A stretch of DNA of 64,000 bases from Bacillus thuringiensis (GTDB lineage Bacteria; Bacillota; Bacilli; Bacillales; Bacillaceae_G): positions 3,222,501 to 3,286,500 of the forward strand of contig NZ_CP012099.1 in NCBI RefSeq assembly GCF_001182785.1, written 5' to 3'. Below the pieces are notes generated by a model that saw only the letters and a list, made by a program, of their open reading frames with translations, had not been told where the DNA came from and ran no database searches. A program made the position numbers and the translations under genes. This document shows positions 50,352-59,304 of the stretch, piece after piece (the stretch's first letter is position 1; every line of letters begins with the position of its first letter).

Positions 50352-50711
50352 ATGATTGAAATTTTAAGGACAGTAGTAAACTTTCTAATTTCTCTATTCT
50401 CAGGAGAATTACCAATTGTATATTATGTATGGATTATTAGCCTATTCCTAATTCAAATAACCCAATCTACTCTGAACTATAAGCTTTTTAACAAGAAAGA
50501 TAATTTCAGCACTTATGTATCGGAAGAATTACTCGCTTTTATTATTTTATTGTTTGGAGGCATGTTAGTATCTAAGTTACTTGCTTACATAATAGACGAT
50601 CCTACTATTAGTATGACAAATGTAACACATTATTTTATTTCTCTTATCATATTAACTATTTTTGTCGTAATAACCTGTATTAAAGACTTTATAGAGACAT
50701 ATCTCTTTTGA
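50352..50711 (+). CDS. Membrane protein of unknown function, 119 residues
   Basis: Four hydrophobic segments (about 8-17, 22-40, 58-79, 91-110). ACAGGAGGACTTTCGTA precedes the ATG, a strong ribosome site. Its TGA overlaps a TTG start of the next ORF (TTGA), indicating translational coupling. No family recognised. Confidence 0.7.
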   Translation: MIEILRTVVNFLISLFSGELPIVYYVWIISLFLIQITQSTLNYKLFNKKDNFSTYVSEELLAFIILLFGGMLVSKLLAYIIDDPTISMTNVTHYFISLIILTIFVVITCIKDFIETYLF

Positions 50712-50899
50712 GCTTTTTAGTAATTTCCTTAATAACAAGTATACTTTCATTCAAGTTTTTATCACCTTTAATTGAAGGTTCTTTTTCTCTTTCTAAATCT
50801 TTTATAACTACTTTAATTATTCTAGTAACTGTATCCATTCCTCTATTAATTTCTTTAGAGGAAAAATATGCAGGTGAAAAGGAAACGGAAAATTTATAG
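50708..50899 (+). CDS. Small membrane protein coupled to the preceding gene, 63 residues
   Basis: TTG at 50708 overlaps the previous stop by 4 bases. Two TM segments (about 2-20, 32-49) and an acidic tail EEKYAGEKETENL. A terminator follows at 50912. A minus-strand frame also covers this stretch but has no matching context. Function unknown; probably works with its neighbour. Confidence 0.5.
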   Translation: MSFLVISLITSILSFKFLSPLIEGSFSLSKSFITTLIILVTVSIPLLISLEEKYAGEKETENL

Positions 50900-50911
50900 C
50901 TTCTCATTTAC

Positions 50912-50946
50912 AGAAAAGAAAGAGGGAGCTCCCCTCTTTCTTTTCT
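50912..50946. terminator. Bidirectional terminator
   Basis: AGAAAAGAAAGAGGG / CCTCTTTCTTTTCT, nearly perfect palindrome. Confidence 0.85.
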
Positions 50947-50965
50947 ATCTTTCTATTTCACAAGA

Positions 50966-51190
50966 CTAAATCATTCCTTTTAATATTAATCCTAAAACTG
51001 ACATTATTATCGCGCTAATAATAATCCGCAAAATCCAAGTTGTGTTTGTACTTATTTTTTCTAATTGCTTATTGATTGTTGCTATATCTTTCTCATTAAT
51101 AGTAGTACGCGTTTCTAAATTTCGAATGTCTCTCATAATTTCTTTTTGCTCCGCTTTTAAACTGTCAATTTTAGCGTAAACATCTTCCAT
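50966..51190 (-). CDS. XhlA-like (hemolysin/holin-associated) small protein
   Basis: 74 residues: coiled-coil N-terminal half (KIDSLKAEQKEIMRDIRNLE) and one C-terminal TM helix (WILRIIISAIIMSVLGLIL), the layout of XhlA, which in PBSX-like prophages works with a holin. No holin, endolysin or other phage gene is nearby, so this is an orphan. GAGGGTGTGAAT is before the ATG at 51190. Confidence 0.7.
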   Translation of the reverse strand: MEDVYAKIDSLKAEQKEIMRDIRNLETRTTINEKDIATINKQLEKISTNTTWILRIIISAIIMSVLGLILKGMI

Positions 51191-51375
51191 ATATTCACAC
51201 CCTCTGTTCATCTTAATAGAAAAATCTATATATATTATGAGACAACCCTCTTACCTGTGAATACATTGCGTATATCCGCGTACCAAATTATTTGTACAAT
51301 CTAATTGAATTACTCACATGTTTCCATTCTTCTATTTATAAATTAGCGTTAAGATAAATTAAAATTAGAAAAGGA

Positions 51376-51432
51376 ATCCCTTGTTTATTTAACAACAAAC
51401 AAGGTGCAATCCAACATTCGGGAGCACCTACG
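51376..51432. other. Two overlapping stem-loops
   Basis: CCTTGTTT / AAACAAGG and AGGTGC / GCACCT share the AGG, so only one can form fully at a time. They lie downstream of the 92-residue gene within a 330-base gap with no ORF. Confidence 0.4.
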
Positions 51433-51520
51433 ATAATTTCTATTGTTTTCATCACCATTTTCATATTTACAACTCAATATAATCAGTATGATTTTCTGAA
51501 GAATCCACTTTTTCAGCTGC

Positions 51521-51799
51521 TTAATGTATACTAATATTAATACGAAATAGCTGTATTGATAAACTCTCTAGAACAATAAATATACTGGCTGAAACGGATC
51601 TATATCCGATATTTTTTCCAGTAACATGAATGGTTATTTCTGATAAATGCGTTTGTATATCATTGTTTTCAATAATTTCATCCTCAACCTTTACAATATC
51701 TGCTTCACAATCTACTTCTTTAAAAGTTTTCAATAATTTTGTTTCCAATAAAATACAATCAAAATTCTCATCTTTTATTACAGCAAATTTAACCTTCAT
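51521..51799 (-). CDS. Hypothetical protein, 92 residues
   Basis: GGGGAAATCGAT leads to the ATG at 51799. The sequence alternates acidic and hydrophobic strands (KFAVIKDENFDCILLETKLL) and shows no known domain. Codon use is AT-rich but consistent with neighbours. Downstream (51375-51431) are two stem-loops that may end the transcript. Confidence 0.55.
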   Translation of the reverse strand: MKVKFAVIKDENFDCILLETKLLKTFKEVDCEADIVKVEDEIIENNDIQTHLSEITIHVTGKNIGYRSVSASIFIVLESLSIQLFRINISIH

Positions 51800-52729
51800 A
51801 TCGATTTCCCCATTTTTAACAAACTAAAATCATTAAATCAATATAAATATATATTATTCTATTAAATAATTCAAAATATACGCTTCTTATATACATTATT
51901 AAAAATCAGTTCTAAAGAATTAAATGCAAAAAGAAATTAAATATACAAATCCCCTTTTTCAACCAATCAATATAGAATTCCCTTATGCCCTATGATTAAA
52001 ATTTTTTCATTTTAAAGCCGTAGATTCTGAGGATTTTTTGTTTTTATATTAATAATTCATTTCTTGAATTTTGTAGCATCGGAAATAATAATATAGTGAA
52101 ACAAATTAAATATTAGGCGTTCCACTGATCTTTCGTATAATTCGTCTCTTAATTATTTTGCTCATTGCGCTTTTTTATTTCCATCCCTATTTCAACTGAA
52201 CTTTGTGTAATAATGCATATTTCAAATACATTATTTCCTTTCACTCATACTTTTATCATTAAGTTTTTATTCACAAATTCGTAACACATATATATGAGTT
52301 ATCATGCTAAAATTAGTTTATTCACAAGAAGAAGTTATTCTTAATAAATCAATAATTTTTAATACCCTGTTTAAAGCCTTGCCCCCCTGCAAGGCTTTTT
52401 CCTATTTAACTAGAGTAGTAGTTTTCGTTATGCATCTCTCTTCTTTGTTCCTTACCCTACAAATAATACTGCATGTTTATTTTAATTTTTCAGCATCCGT
52501 ACTCGCTCTGTTCGAGAGCTCTTTACCAAATATTCAATCTAATGATAAAATTGACCAAATTAATATTTTCGTCCATACCTGTATCAAAAAGTACACTAAA
52601 GAAAAAAAGCACTCTCACGATTAAGTAAACGCGAGCTTTTTCTTCTATCTACTTACTATTTAAGGTTAATAGTTTAGTAACAAGATTTAAAAATTCGACT
52701 TAAATTCATTGATGAATGGAGAGGTTTAT
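51800..52729. other. Gene-poor, AT-rich 0.9 kb region
   Basis: No supported gene. A plus-strand terminator-like stem (AAAGCCTTG / CAAGGCTTTTT at 52373-52400) interrupts the only longer plus-strand frame, which also lacks a ribosome site. On the minus strand, around 52180-52070, short pieces of protein-like sequence (GMEIKKRNEQNN, ETNYTKDQWNA) are separated by TAA codons, suggesting a decayed small gene. An imperfect stem at 52600-52645 precedes the SDR gene. Confidence 0.45.
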
Positions 52730-53473
52730 ATGAAATTAAAAGACAAAGTAGCAATCATAACTGGTGGTGCAAGTGGAATTGGCGAATCTACTGTTCGTCT
52801 TTTTATCGAAGAAGGTGCAAAAGTAGTTATTGCTGACTTTTCTGAACGTGGAAAAGAACTATCAGATGAATTGAATGCACATGGATATAATACGTTATTT
52901 ATTAAAACCGATGTAACAAAAGAGGCAGATATTAAACAGCTAATTCATGAGACAGTAAGTACATACGGTAAATTAGATATTATGTATGCCAATGCCGGCG
53001 TTGCTGATGATGCACCGGCAAACGAATTATCCTATGAAAAGTGGAAAAGAACTATTGATATTAATTTGTCTGGGGTATTCCTTTCTGATAAATATTCGAT
53101 TGAACAATTTCTTAAACAAGGTACAGGTGGTGTCATCGTTAACGCTGGTTCGATTCATAGTTTTGTTTCATTACCTACCCCAACAGCATACTCCTCTGCA
53201 AAAGGTGGTGTGAAACTATTAACTCAAAATTTATGTACTGCCTACGCTAAATATGGAATACGTATTAACGCGGTGTGCCCTGGTTATATTGACACCCCTT
53301 TACTAGGTAGTGTTAATCCTCAACAAAAAGAATATTTAGCTTCACTTCATCCACAAGGCAGACTTGGAACACCAGAAGAAGTCGCTAAAGCTGTCTTATT
53401 TTTAGCAAGTGATGATGCTAGTTTTGTTAACGGTACAACACTTCTTGTTGATGGAGGCTATACTGCACGTTAA
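52730..53473 (+). CDS. Short-chain dehydrogenase/reductase
   Basis: 247 residues, classical SDR: TGGASGIG at 11-18 (cofactor), NAG at 88-90, catalytic Ser141, Tyr154 and Lys158 (AYSSAKGG), and Asn112 completing the tetrad. Acidic ADF after the second strand suggests NAD preference. It oxidises or reduces an alcohol/ketone such as a sugar or steroid; substrate unknown. GGAGAGG lies 5 bases before the ATG at 52730; the TTG at 52709 is not used. Single-gene unit with a terminator. Confidence 0.9.
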   Translation: MKLKDKVAIITGGASGIGESTVRLFIEEGAKVVIADFSERGKELSDELNAHGYNTLFIKTDVTKEADIKQLIHETVSTYGKLDIMYANAGVADDAPANELSYEKWKRTIDINLSGVFLSDKYSIEQFLKQGTGGVIVNAGSIHSFVSLPTPTAYSSAKGGVKLLTQNLCTAYAKYGIRINAVCPGYIDTPLLGSVNPQQKEYLASLHPQGRLGTPEEVAKAVLFLASDDASFVNGTTLLVDGGYTAR

Positions 53474-53518
53474 TTTTAAAATTTTGAAGCACCCTAAGAA
53501 ATATATAGTCTTCAACAA

Positions 53519-53553
53519 GAAAAAGCGCCATCACAAGTGACGGCGCTTTTTCT
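53519..53553. terminator. Bidirectional terminator
   Basis: AAAAAGCGCC / GGCGCTTTTT with an inner stem ATCAC-AAGTGA. Confidence 0.85.
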
Positions 53554-53585
53554 ATGTAAGAGCAACTAGAAGATACCCTTCTAGC

Positions 53586-54248
53586 CTACTCCCATTTATA
53601 AGTCCAAAATTGTTCAAGTTGCAGCCATTTTAATGTTGCTGCATCTTTGTTTTTTATTTTTGCATGCGTGTCTTCAAGCATTGCTTCTGTTTGTGAACGG
53701 TGCGCACCTAGTGCAGTTAATTTATGATCAAATACTTCACTAATGTTATTTACAACATCCGGTTCTCCTAATACTGCTTCACGATTTTTCGTAATCGCAA
53801 CCGCATGGATAACTGGGCGCTCTTCTTTTGGCATACGTGATACAGCGCGAACGACAGCGCGGCCAAATGCATTATGATCTGGATGTACACCGTGCTCTGG
53901 ATAAAATGTAATAATTCGAGATGGATTTACTTCTTGAATGATTGCTTCAATTTTGTCAGCAACGAAATCAACATCTTCAAATTCTAACGTTTTATCATGG
54001 AAGCCAAGCATTCTTAAATCTTTAATCCCCATCGCTTCACAAGCATCTTTCAATTCTTTCTCACGGATATTTGGAATCGTTTCACGGTTAGCGAATACGT
54101 TCTTACCCATGTTACGTCCCATTTGTCCTAGAGTACCACATGCATATGTTACAGGTACTCCTTGATCTGTTAATAAGCGAATTGTTCCTCCCGCAGCATA
54201 TGCTTCATCATCTGGATGCGGAAATACAACAAGTACATGTCTCTCCAT
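53586..54248 (-). CDS. bshB2: Bacillithiol biosynthesis deacetylase BshB2
   Basis: 220 residues of the LmbE/PIG-L zinc deacetylase family. FPHPDDEAYAAGGT carries the zinc-binding His and Asp pair (HPDDE), and GVHPDHNAFG supplies the third ligand. It removes the acetyl group of GlcNAc-malate in bacillithiol synthesis, alongside BshB1. It follows yojF by 15 bases, the same order as in B. subtilis (yojF-yojG). GGAGGG precedes the ATG. Confidence 0.94.
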   Translation of the reverse strand: MERHVLVVFPHPDDEAYAAGGTIRLLTDQGVPVTYACGTLGQMGRNMGKNVFANRETIPNIREKELKDACEAMGIKDLRMLGFHDKTLEFEDVDFVADKIEAIIQEVNPSRIITFYPEHGVHPDHNAFGRAVVRAVSRMPKEERPVIHAVAITKNREAVLGEPDVVNNISEVFDHKLTALGAHRSQTEAMLEDTHAKIKNKDAATLKWLQLEQFWTYKWE

Positions 54249-54263
54249 AAGTTTCCCTCCTTC

Positions 54264-54614
54264 TTACTTAAATGGTGTTAAGCTTAACTCAAGTGCGACT
54301 GCTAGACGACCTAAATTATCATGTCCAGCTAGTAATAAACGCTCTTGACCGTCTACTTCCCAGTGCGTAATACCTTCAGCATATACCCAACCATGATCCA
54401 TTTTTAAACCAACTCGGTATGGATTTGTTCCAGTTATCTTCCCGCGTTCAAAACGGATAATTGCATTTCGAATGAAAGCACCAACTGTCATCATCTTTTC
54501 ATTTATGTGTGATGCATACGCTCCGTTTGTCGTTTCTAAATGAATATATACATCTTTATTTACAAAACGTTCAATTTCATTTTGAATAAGAGAACTATCT
54601 TTTACTATTTCCAT
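54264..54614 (-). CDS. yojF: YojF family protein, bacillithiol operon partner
   Basis: 116 residues: KDVYIHLETTNGAYASHINEKMMTVGAFIRN and KMDHGWVYAEGITHWE are typical of the YojF/DUF1806 family. The role is not known biochemically; the gene is regularly coupled to bshB2. AGGTGAATTCCG precedes the ATG. A promoter region of 260 bases with no other gene lies upstream. Confidence 0.92.
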   Translation of the reverse strand: MEIVKDSSLIQNEIERFVNKDVYIHLETTNGAYASHINEKMMTVGAFIRNAIIRFERGKITGTNPYRVGLKMDHGWVYAEGITHWEVDGQERLLLAGHDNLGRLAVALELSLTPFK

Positions 54615-54876
54615 CGGAATTCACCTCTTTAAACCATTTTACGCAAAAATAATGTAAATTGCTATCTCTATATTAGAGGACAACGCTCACTTTTCCTAAT
54701 AATTTGCACTGTGTTTTTTATATTTTTTATATGATATGTAAAAAATATATTTTTTCCTTCACTTTGTTAAATAGTTTTCTTTCTTTTTTGAATTTGCTAC
54801 AATATATTTTATCCCGCATTATTGCAGCGAGATACATTTCGACAATTGAATACATAATTTAAAGAAGGTGACATGA

Positions 54877-56202
54877 TTGGAACAATCAGCACATGAAGTA
54901 GCAAATTGGCAATATTATTTTGCAATTGCCGTATTTTTAATCACGTACGGATTTATTATTTCTGAGAAATTGAATCGTGCTGTAATCGCACTATTCGGTG
55001 CTGCTATTATGATTATTTTTGGAGTTGTAGATTTACATACTGCTTTCACATCACATATTCAATGGGAAACGATTACCCTTTTAATTGGGATGATGATTCT
55101 CGTACATATTACGAGTCAATCAGGCGTCTTTGAATTTGTGGCCATTAAAGCGGCAAAAGCGGCTGGCGGAAAACCGATTCGCATTTTATTATTACTATCC
55201 CTATTAACTGCTGTCGGATCAGCATTTTTGGACAATGTAACGACTGTTTTATTAATCGTTCCTGTTACATTATCCATTACACGTATTTTAAAAGTAAATC
55301 CTGTGCCTTATTTGATTTCAGAAGTGCTGTTTTCAAATATAGGCGGAACAGCAACATTAATCGGTGATCCACCTAATATTATGATTGGATCAGCAAACAA
55401 GCATTTAGACTTTAACGCCTTTTTACTTAACTTAGCTCCAATCGTAATTATTATTTCTATCGTGACACTTGGCATTATTTACTTCATGTATCGTAACAAA
55501 CTAAAAACAACACCTGAACAAATCGAAAAACTAATGGCATTAAACGAAAAAGATTACATTAAAGATCAAAGCCTCCTTTTAAAATCTATTTCGATTTTAG
55601 GACTAACTATTTTAGGCTTCGTACTTCATTCGATTATTCATGTAGACGCTGCTGTTATCGCGATGACAGGCGCTACACTTCTTATGTTAATCGGCGTGAA
55701 AGAACATGATATTGAAGATGTATTTGCCCACGTTGAATGGGTAACCATTTTCTTCTTCGCCGGACTATTTGTTCTCGTTGGCGGGTTAATTGATATCGGA
55801 CTTATCTCTTCACTTGCAAAAGAAGTAATCGACGTAACAAACGGTGACATCGGATTCGCAGCTATACTTATTTTATGGGTATCTGGCATCGCATCTGCGA
55901 CAATCGACAACATCCCATTTGTCGCTACGATGATTCCTCTTATTCAAGACTTAGCTACAGGACTCGGACTATCTGTCGATTCTCCGCAAATCGAAGTACT
56001 ATGGTGGGCGTTATCTCTTGGTGCTTGCTTAGGAGGAAATGGAACGCTAATCGGAGCATCTGCAAACGTAGTCGTTGCTGGTATTGCAAAACGTGAAGGA
56101 CATGCTTTCTCTTATATGGACTTCTTAAAAATTGGTTTACCATTAACTATTGTTGCACTCTTGTTATCACATGCTTATATATATTTACGTTATTTAATGT
56201 AA
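54877..56202 (+). CDS. ArsB/NhaD-type ion transporter (IT superfamily)
   Basis: 441 residues, about eleven TM helices. FLDNVTTVLLIVPVTLSITR, GGTATLIGDPPNIMIGSAN and, in the second half, SATIDNIPFVATMIPLI and GGNGTLIGASANVVVAGIA are the inverted-repeat re-entrant loops of the ArsB/NhaD/citrate transporter group. It may exchange Na+ or an organic anion; arsenite is unlikely without an ars context. Start is TTG at 54877 with GAAGGTG 6 bases upstream. Single gene, terminator behind. Confidence 0.88.
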   Translation: MEQSAHEVANWQYYFAIAVFLITYGFIISEKLNRAVIALFGAAIMIIFGVVDLHTAFTSHIQWETITLLIGMMILVHITSQSGVFEFVAIKAAKAAGGKPIRILLLLSLLTAVGSAFLDNVTTVLLIVPVTLSITRILKVNPVPYLISEVLFSNIGGTATLIGDPPNIMIGSANKHLDFNAFLLNLAPIVIIISIVTLGIIYFMYRNKLKTTPEQIEKLMALNEKDYIKDQSLLLKSISILGLTILGFVLHSIIHVDAAVIAMTGATLLMLIGVKEHDIEDVFAHVEWVTIFFFAGLFVLVGGLIDIGLISSLAKEVIDVTNGDIGFAAILILWVSGIASATIDNIPFVATMIPLIQDLATGLGLSVDSPQIEVLWWALSLGACLGGNGTLIGASANVVVAGIAKREGHAFSYMDFLKIGLPLTIVALLLSHAYIYLRYLM

Positions 56203-56236
56203 AAGTTGTATTGCATGAAATTATATCGTCAAATAC

Positions 56237-56273
56237 AAAAGGTTTGCAGCATCGTGCTGCAAACCTTTTTTCA
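56237..56273. terminator. Bidirectional terminator
   Basis: AAAAGGTTTGCAGCA / TGCTGCAAACCTTTT. Confidence 0.9.
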
Positions 56274-56501
56274 TCACCAAAATATACCGATAATTGCTAA
56301 CCCACCTAAAATCATACCACCAATTTGTCCGACAATTGTTGGTGATAATTGAACACCTTTTCTCACTTCAACAACTGGTCTTTCGTGCCTTAGTTGCTGC
56401 ACTTCGCTTTGCAGTTGATGTACACTTCCGTGTAACTCTTTAATTAGTTCCTTTAATTCAGCGACCTCTTCATTTACTGGTTTTGCTTTTTCTAAATTCA
56501 T
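56274..56501 (-). CDS. Small coiled-coil membrane protein, 75 residues
   Basis: N-terminal coiled coil with heptad-like leucines (EVAELKELIKELHGSVHQLQ), then a C-terminal TM helix (IGGMILGGLAIIGIF). AAGGAG lies 9 bases before the ATG. No family recognised; similar in layout to the XhlA-like protein at 50966. Confidence 0.7.
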   Translation of the reverse strand: MNLEKAKPVNEEVAELKELIKELHGSVHQLQSEVQQLRHERPVVEVRKGVQLSPTIVGQIGGMILGGLAIIGIFW

Positions 56502-56606
56502 TTTACATAACTCCTTATAAATTCAATCAGTTCACTGTAAATTTTCGCCAATTATCATTATATCTCCTGCATACTACATATATAATATTGAATGTATTCG
56601 CTAATC

Positions 56607-57152
56607 TTACAGCTCTATCCATTCATCCCGCAATATCCCCATAATCATACGATCAAAACACTTCCCATCTCTTTGAACTGCTTCTCTCATACAACCTTCC
56701 ATCTGAAAACCCATCTTTTTATACAACTCAATCGCAGCTTTATTATAAGAGATAACATCAAGACCGACGCGGTGCAAATTCAATTCATAGAAAGCATATT
56801 TTAAGATAAGATGGATCGCTTCTTTTCCATATCCCTTCCCTCTATCATTCGCATCTCCTATACCAATTGCTAATAACCCTGTTCTGTTATTCCACTCTAT
56901 GCCATGAATCGCCACAAAACCAATTAAACGATCATCTTGAACTGTCCTCAACATGAAAGATACACTATTCGATTTCCGTCCTTTTAATAGCCCATCACTT
57001 GCTATTTCTTGTATCGATTGCGGGAATGCTACATCTGTATCTACATTTCTTAAATATTCACTATCCTCTTGCCACATAGCCATTACTTCAGCATCAGCTT
57101 CTCTAATAGCTGATAATTTAATCGTTTTATTTCGAAAAAGATTCATTGTCAT
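56607..57152 (-). CDS. RimJ/RimL-type GNAT acetyltransferase
   Basis: 181 residues. Opening FRNKTIKLSAIREADAEVMAMW, acetyl-CoA loop NDRGKGYGKEAIHLILKYAF and NLHRVGLDVISYNKAAIELYKKMGFQMEG are family-typical. Cytosolic; the acceptor amine is unknown. GGGGAGTTTGAA precedes the ATG. Single-gene unit. Confidence 0.88.
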   Translation of the reverse strand: MTMNLFRNKTIKLSAIREADAEVMAMWQEDSEYLRNVDTDVAFPQSIQEIASDGLLKGRKSNSVSFMLRTVQDDRLIGFVAIHGIEWNNRTGLLAIGIGDANDRGKGYGKEAIHLILKYAFYELNLHRVGLDVISYNKAAIELYKKMGFQMEGCMREAVQRDGKCFDRMIMGILRDEWIEL

Positions 57153-57305
57153 TTCAAACTCCCCTTTTTTTTAATAGCGGGGATACTTATTTTAGCCTAT
57201 TTATCCCCTTGTTTCATAAACGGGATACTTACAATAAGCGCTGACATTGGCATATCTCCTCTACGTTAAATTAAATTCATTGTATAATTTTTCATTTATT
57301 CTAAC

Positions 57306-57342
57306 AATAAAAAAAGACCCTCAAAATTTATAGGGTCTTCCT
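57306..57342 (-). terminator. Terminator of the siderophore uptake operon
   Basis: GAAGACCCT / AGGGTCTTTTTTT on the minus strand. Confidence 0.85.
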
Positions 57343-57357
57343 AACAACGAATCGATA

Positions 57358-58266
57358 TTATTTCGTAAACATTTTCTCCGCTTCATCCATTGCCATTTTG
57401 TTTCCTAAAGCAGAATAGTCAAGCCATGGTTGATCATTGATAATGTATACGTGCTTGCCTTTAACTGCTTTTAAATCTTTCCAAATTGGTGTTTCTTGAA
57501 GTTGTTTAAATGCAGCTTTTGCCTTATCATCTCTGTTTACAACAACGAAAATCGCATCTGCATCAAAGTCAGGTAATACTTCTTGTGAAATGACTTCGAA
57601 AGGACGGTTTCCATCAATTTTCTCTACACCGTTTGCAGGTTGTAATCCTAAGTCTTGGAATAAAATTGGTCCCATCGGTCTTTTCGTACTAAATACACGT
57701 AATTCTTTTGCAGTAACGCGAATTGCCATTACTTTTTCGTTATTACCTAGCTCTTTATCTATTAAACTTTTTACTCGTTTTGATTGCTCTTCGTAATCTT
57801 GAATATATTTATCTGCTTCTTTCTCACGGTTTACAAGTTTACCAACTTGTTTTAAATGATCTCTCCACGTACCTTCATCTAAATTGAAAGAATGTGTTTT
57901 TGCAATTTTTTCGTATTTCGCTAAATCTTTGCCAGCGTATTTTTCATCCACATAAATTTCAGATGGCTTTAACTGAAGTAACGCTTCCATATTCGGATCT
58001 GTTACAACACCAAGCTTCTTCGTATCTTTCAACTTCTCTTTAGCATGCGGTAAGAAATCTTTTAAATCTCCACCAATAACAGAGCCTACAGGTGTAATTC
58101 CTAATGCAAGTAAATTATTCGTTAAGTGAATGGACATAGAAGCGATTTTCGGATTATTACTTTTTTCAGTTTTTTTCGTTGCCTCTTCATTAGCTTTCGT
58201 TTGACCACATGCTGCTAATACTAAAATACACATGATGCTAAATAAAATAGTAAGTTTCTTTTTCAT
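57358..58266 (-). CDS. Siderophore ABC transporter substrate-binding lipoprotein
   Basis: 302 residues. Lipoprotein signal LVLAACGQ with Cys20 as the lipid anchor, then a periplasmic-binding-protein class III (FecB/FeuA) fold: NLLALGITPVGSV, LLQLKPSEIYVDEKYAG, and the C-terminal VVNRDDKAKAAFKQLQE. It binds a ferric siderophore outside and delivers it to the two permeases encoded upstream. It is the last gene of the Fur-box operon. Which siderophore it binds is not readable; it resembles the FeuA/YfiY group that shares a distant ATPase. Confidence 0.92.
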   Translation of the reverse strand: MKKKLTILFSIMCILVLAACGQTKANEEATKKTEKSNNPKIASMSIHLTNNLLALGITPVGSVIGGDLKDFLPHAKEKLKDTKKLGVVTDPNMEALLQLKPSEIYVDEKYAGKDLAKYEKIAKTHSFNLDEGTWRDHLKQVGKLVNREKEADKYIQDYEEQSKRVKSLIDKELGNNEKVMAIRVTAKELRVFSTKRPMGPILFQDLGLQPANGVEKIDGNRPFEVISQEVLPDFDADAIFVVVNRDDKAKAAFKQLQETPIWKDLKAVKGKHVYIINDQPWLDYSALGNKMAMDEAEKMFTK

Positions 58267-58287
58267 ATGTTCTCCTCTTTGAAGTAT

Positions 58288-59304
58288 TTATTTTGTTTTT
58301 GTAAGTAAATAAAGAAAATAAGGTGCTCCTAAAGCTGCCACTACTACACCAGCTGGAATAGAATTTGGCTCGAATATAGAACGACCTATCGTATCTGCTA
58401 GTACTAAAATAATCATTCCGATAATGCCAGCTAGCGGAAGAAAATGTTGATAGGTAGTACCTACTAACTTTCTTGCAATATGTGGAGCAACTAAACCGAT
58501 AAAACCAATCCCTCCTGCCATCGATACACTTGCGCAAGATAATCCAACCGCTGTAGCTAATAGTAATAACCGTTCTTTTTGAACAGAAACACCAAGTCCT
58601 GCCGCTACACTATCACCTAGTGACAATGCATTTAACGTTTTAGATTTTAGCCACGCATAAGGGGTTAGTATGAAAATCCAAGGTAATAATGCAAGGACAT
58701 GAATCCAATCCCTTCCCCACACGTTACCAACAAGCCATCTAGAAGCGAATGTATACGTCTCATCATTTAACTTGAGAGAGAAAAATAACGAAATTGCACT
58801 AAAACCAGCTGAAACTGCAATACCAACGAGAATAAGTCTAATGGGAAGTAAACCATTTGACCGATCACTCGCAAGTAAAATAATAAGAAATGCAGCTAAT
58901 ACTCCTCCGCCAAATGTAAATAACGGTATTAAAATGGATGCACTTTCATTAATAGAATGAAAGAATGTAACGAATATAATTAGCCCGAAAGATGCACCTG
59001 AATGCAGTCCAAGAATACCAGGGTCTGCAAGTGCATTACGTGATAATCCTTGCAAAATCGCACCGGAAATCCCAAGGCCAATACCGGCTAACATTGTGAT
59101 AATAATTCTTGGCATACGATAATCGTATAGCACGGTTGCGCTCTCAAAATCACCATAACCAAAAAGTGTTTCAATTACTTTAAGTGGCGCTATACTCAGT
59201 GTCCCTGTATTTAAACTAATTAAAATTACAGCGATACTTACACATCCGAAGATTGTAGTTACAGTAATAGCTTTCTTTTTATCCGTGTTAAAAAGATCTT
59301 TCAC
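58288..59304 (-). CDS. FecCD-family iron-siderophore permease (second)
   Basis: 338 residues, nine to ten TM helices: RMPRIIITMLAGIGLGISGAILQGLSRNALADPGILG and GGIGFIGLVAPHIARKLVG are the FecCD hallmarks (the latter is the ATPase docking loop). Start is GTG at 59304 with GGGAGGGAGC upstream, immediately after the TAA of the preceding permease. Forms a heterodimer with it. No ATPase gene is in the operon. Confidence 0.93.
   Translation of the reverse strand: MKDLFNTDKKKAITVTTIFGCVSIAVILISLNTGTLSIAPLKVIETLFGYGDFESATVLYDYRMPRIIITMLAGIGLGISGAILQGLSRNALADPGILGLHSGASFGLIIFVTFFHSINESASILIPLFTFGGGVLAAFLIILLASDRSNGLLPIRLILVGIAVSAGFSAISLFFSLKLNDETYTFASRWLVGNVWGRDWIHVLALLPWIFILTPYAWLKSKTLNALSLGDSVAAGLGVSVQKERLLLLATAVGLSCASVSMAGGIGFIGLVAPHIARKLVGTTYQHFLPLAGIIGMIILVLADTIGRSIFEPNSIPAGVVVAALGAPYFLYLLTKTK

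Noticed and set aside
50689..50907. 72-codon minus-strand ORF
   Set aside because: Overlaps the TTGA-coupled membrane ORF; no good ribosome site, and context favours the plus strand.
52304..52624. 106-codon plus-strand ORF
   Set aside because: No ribosome site and it runs through a terminator-like stem at 52373-52400; left as part of the gene-poor region.
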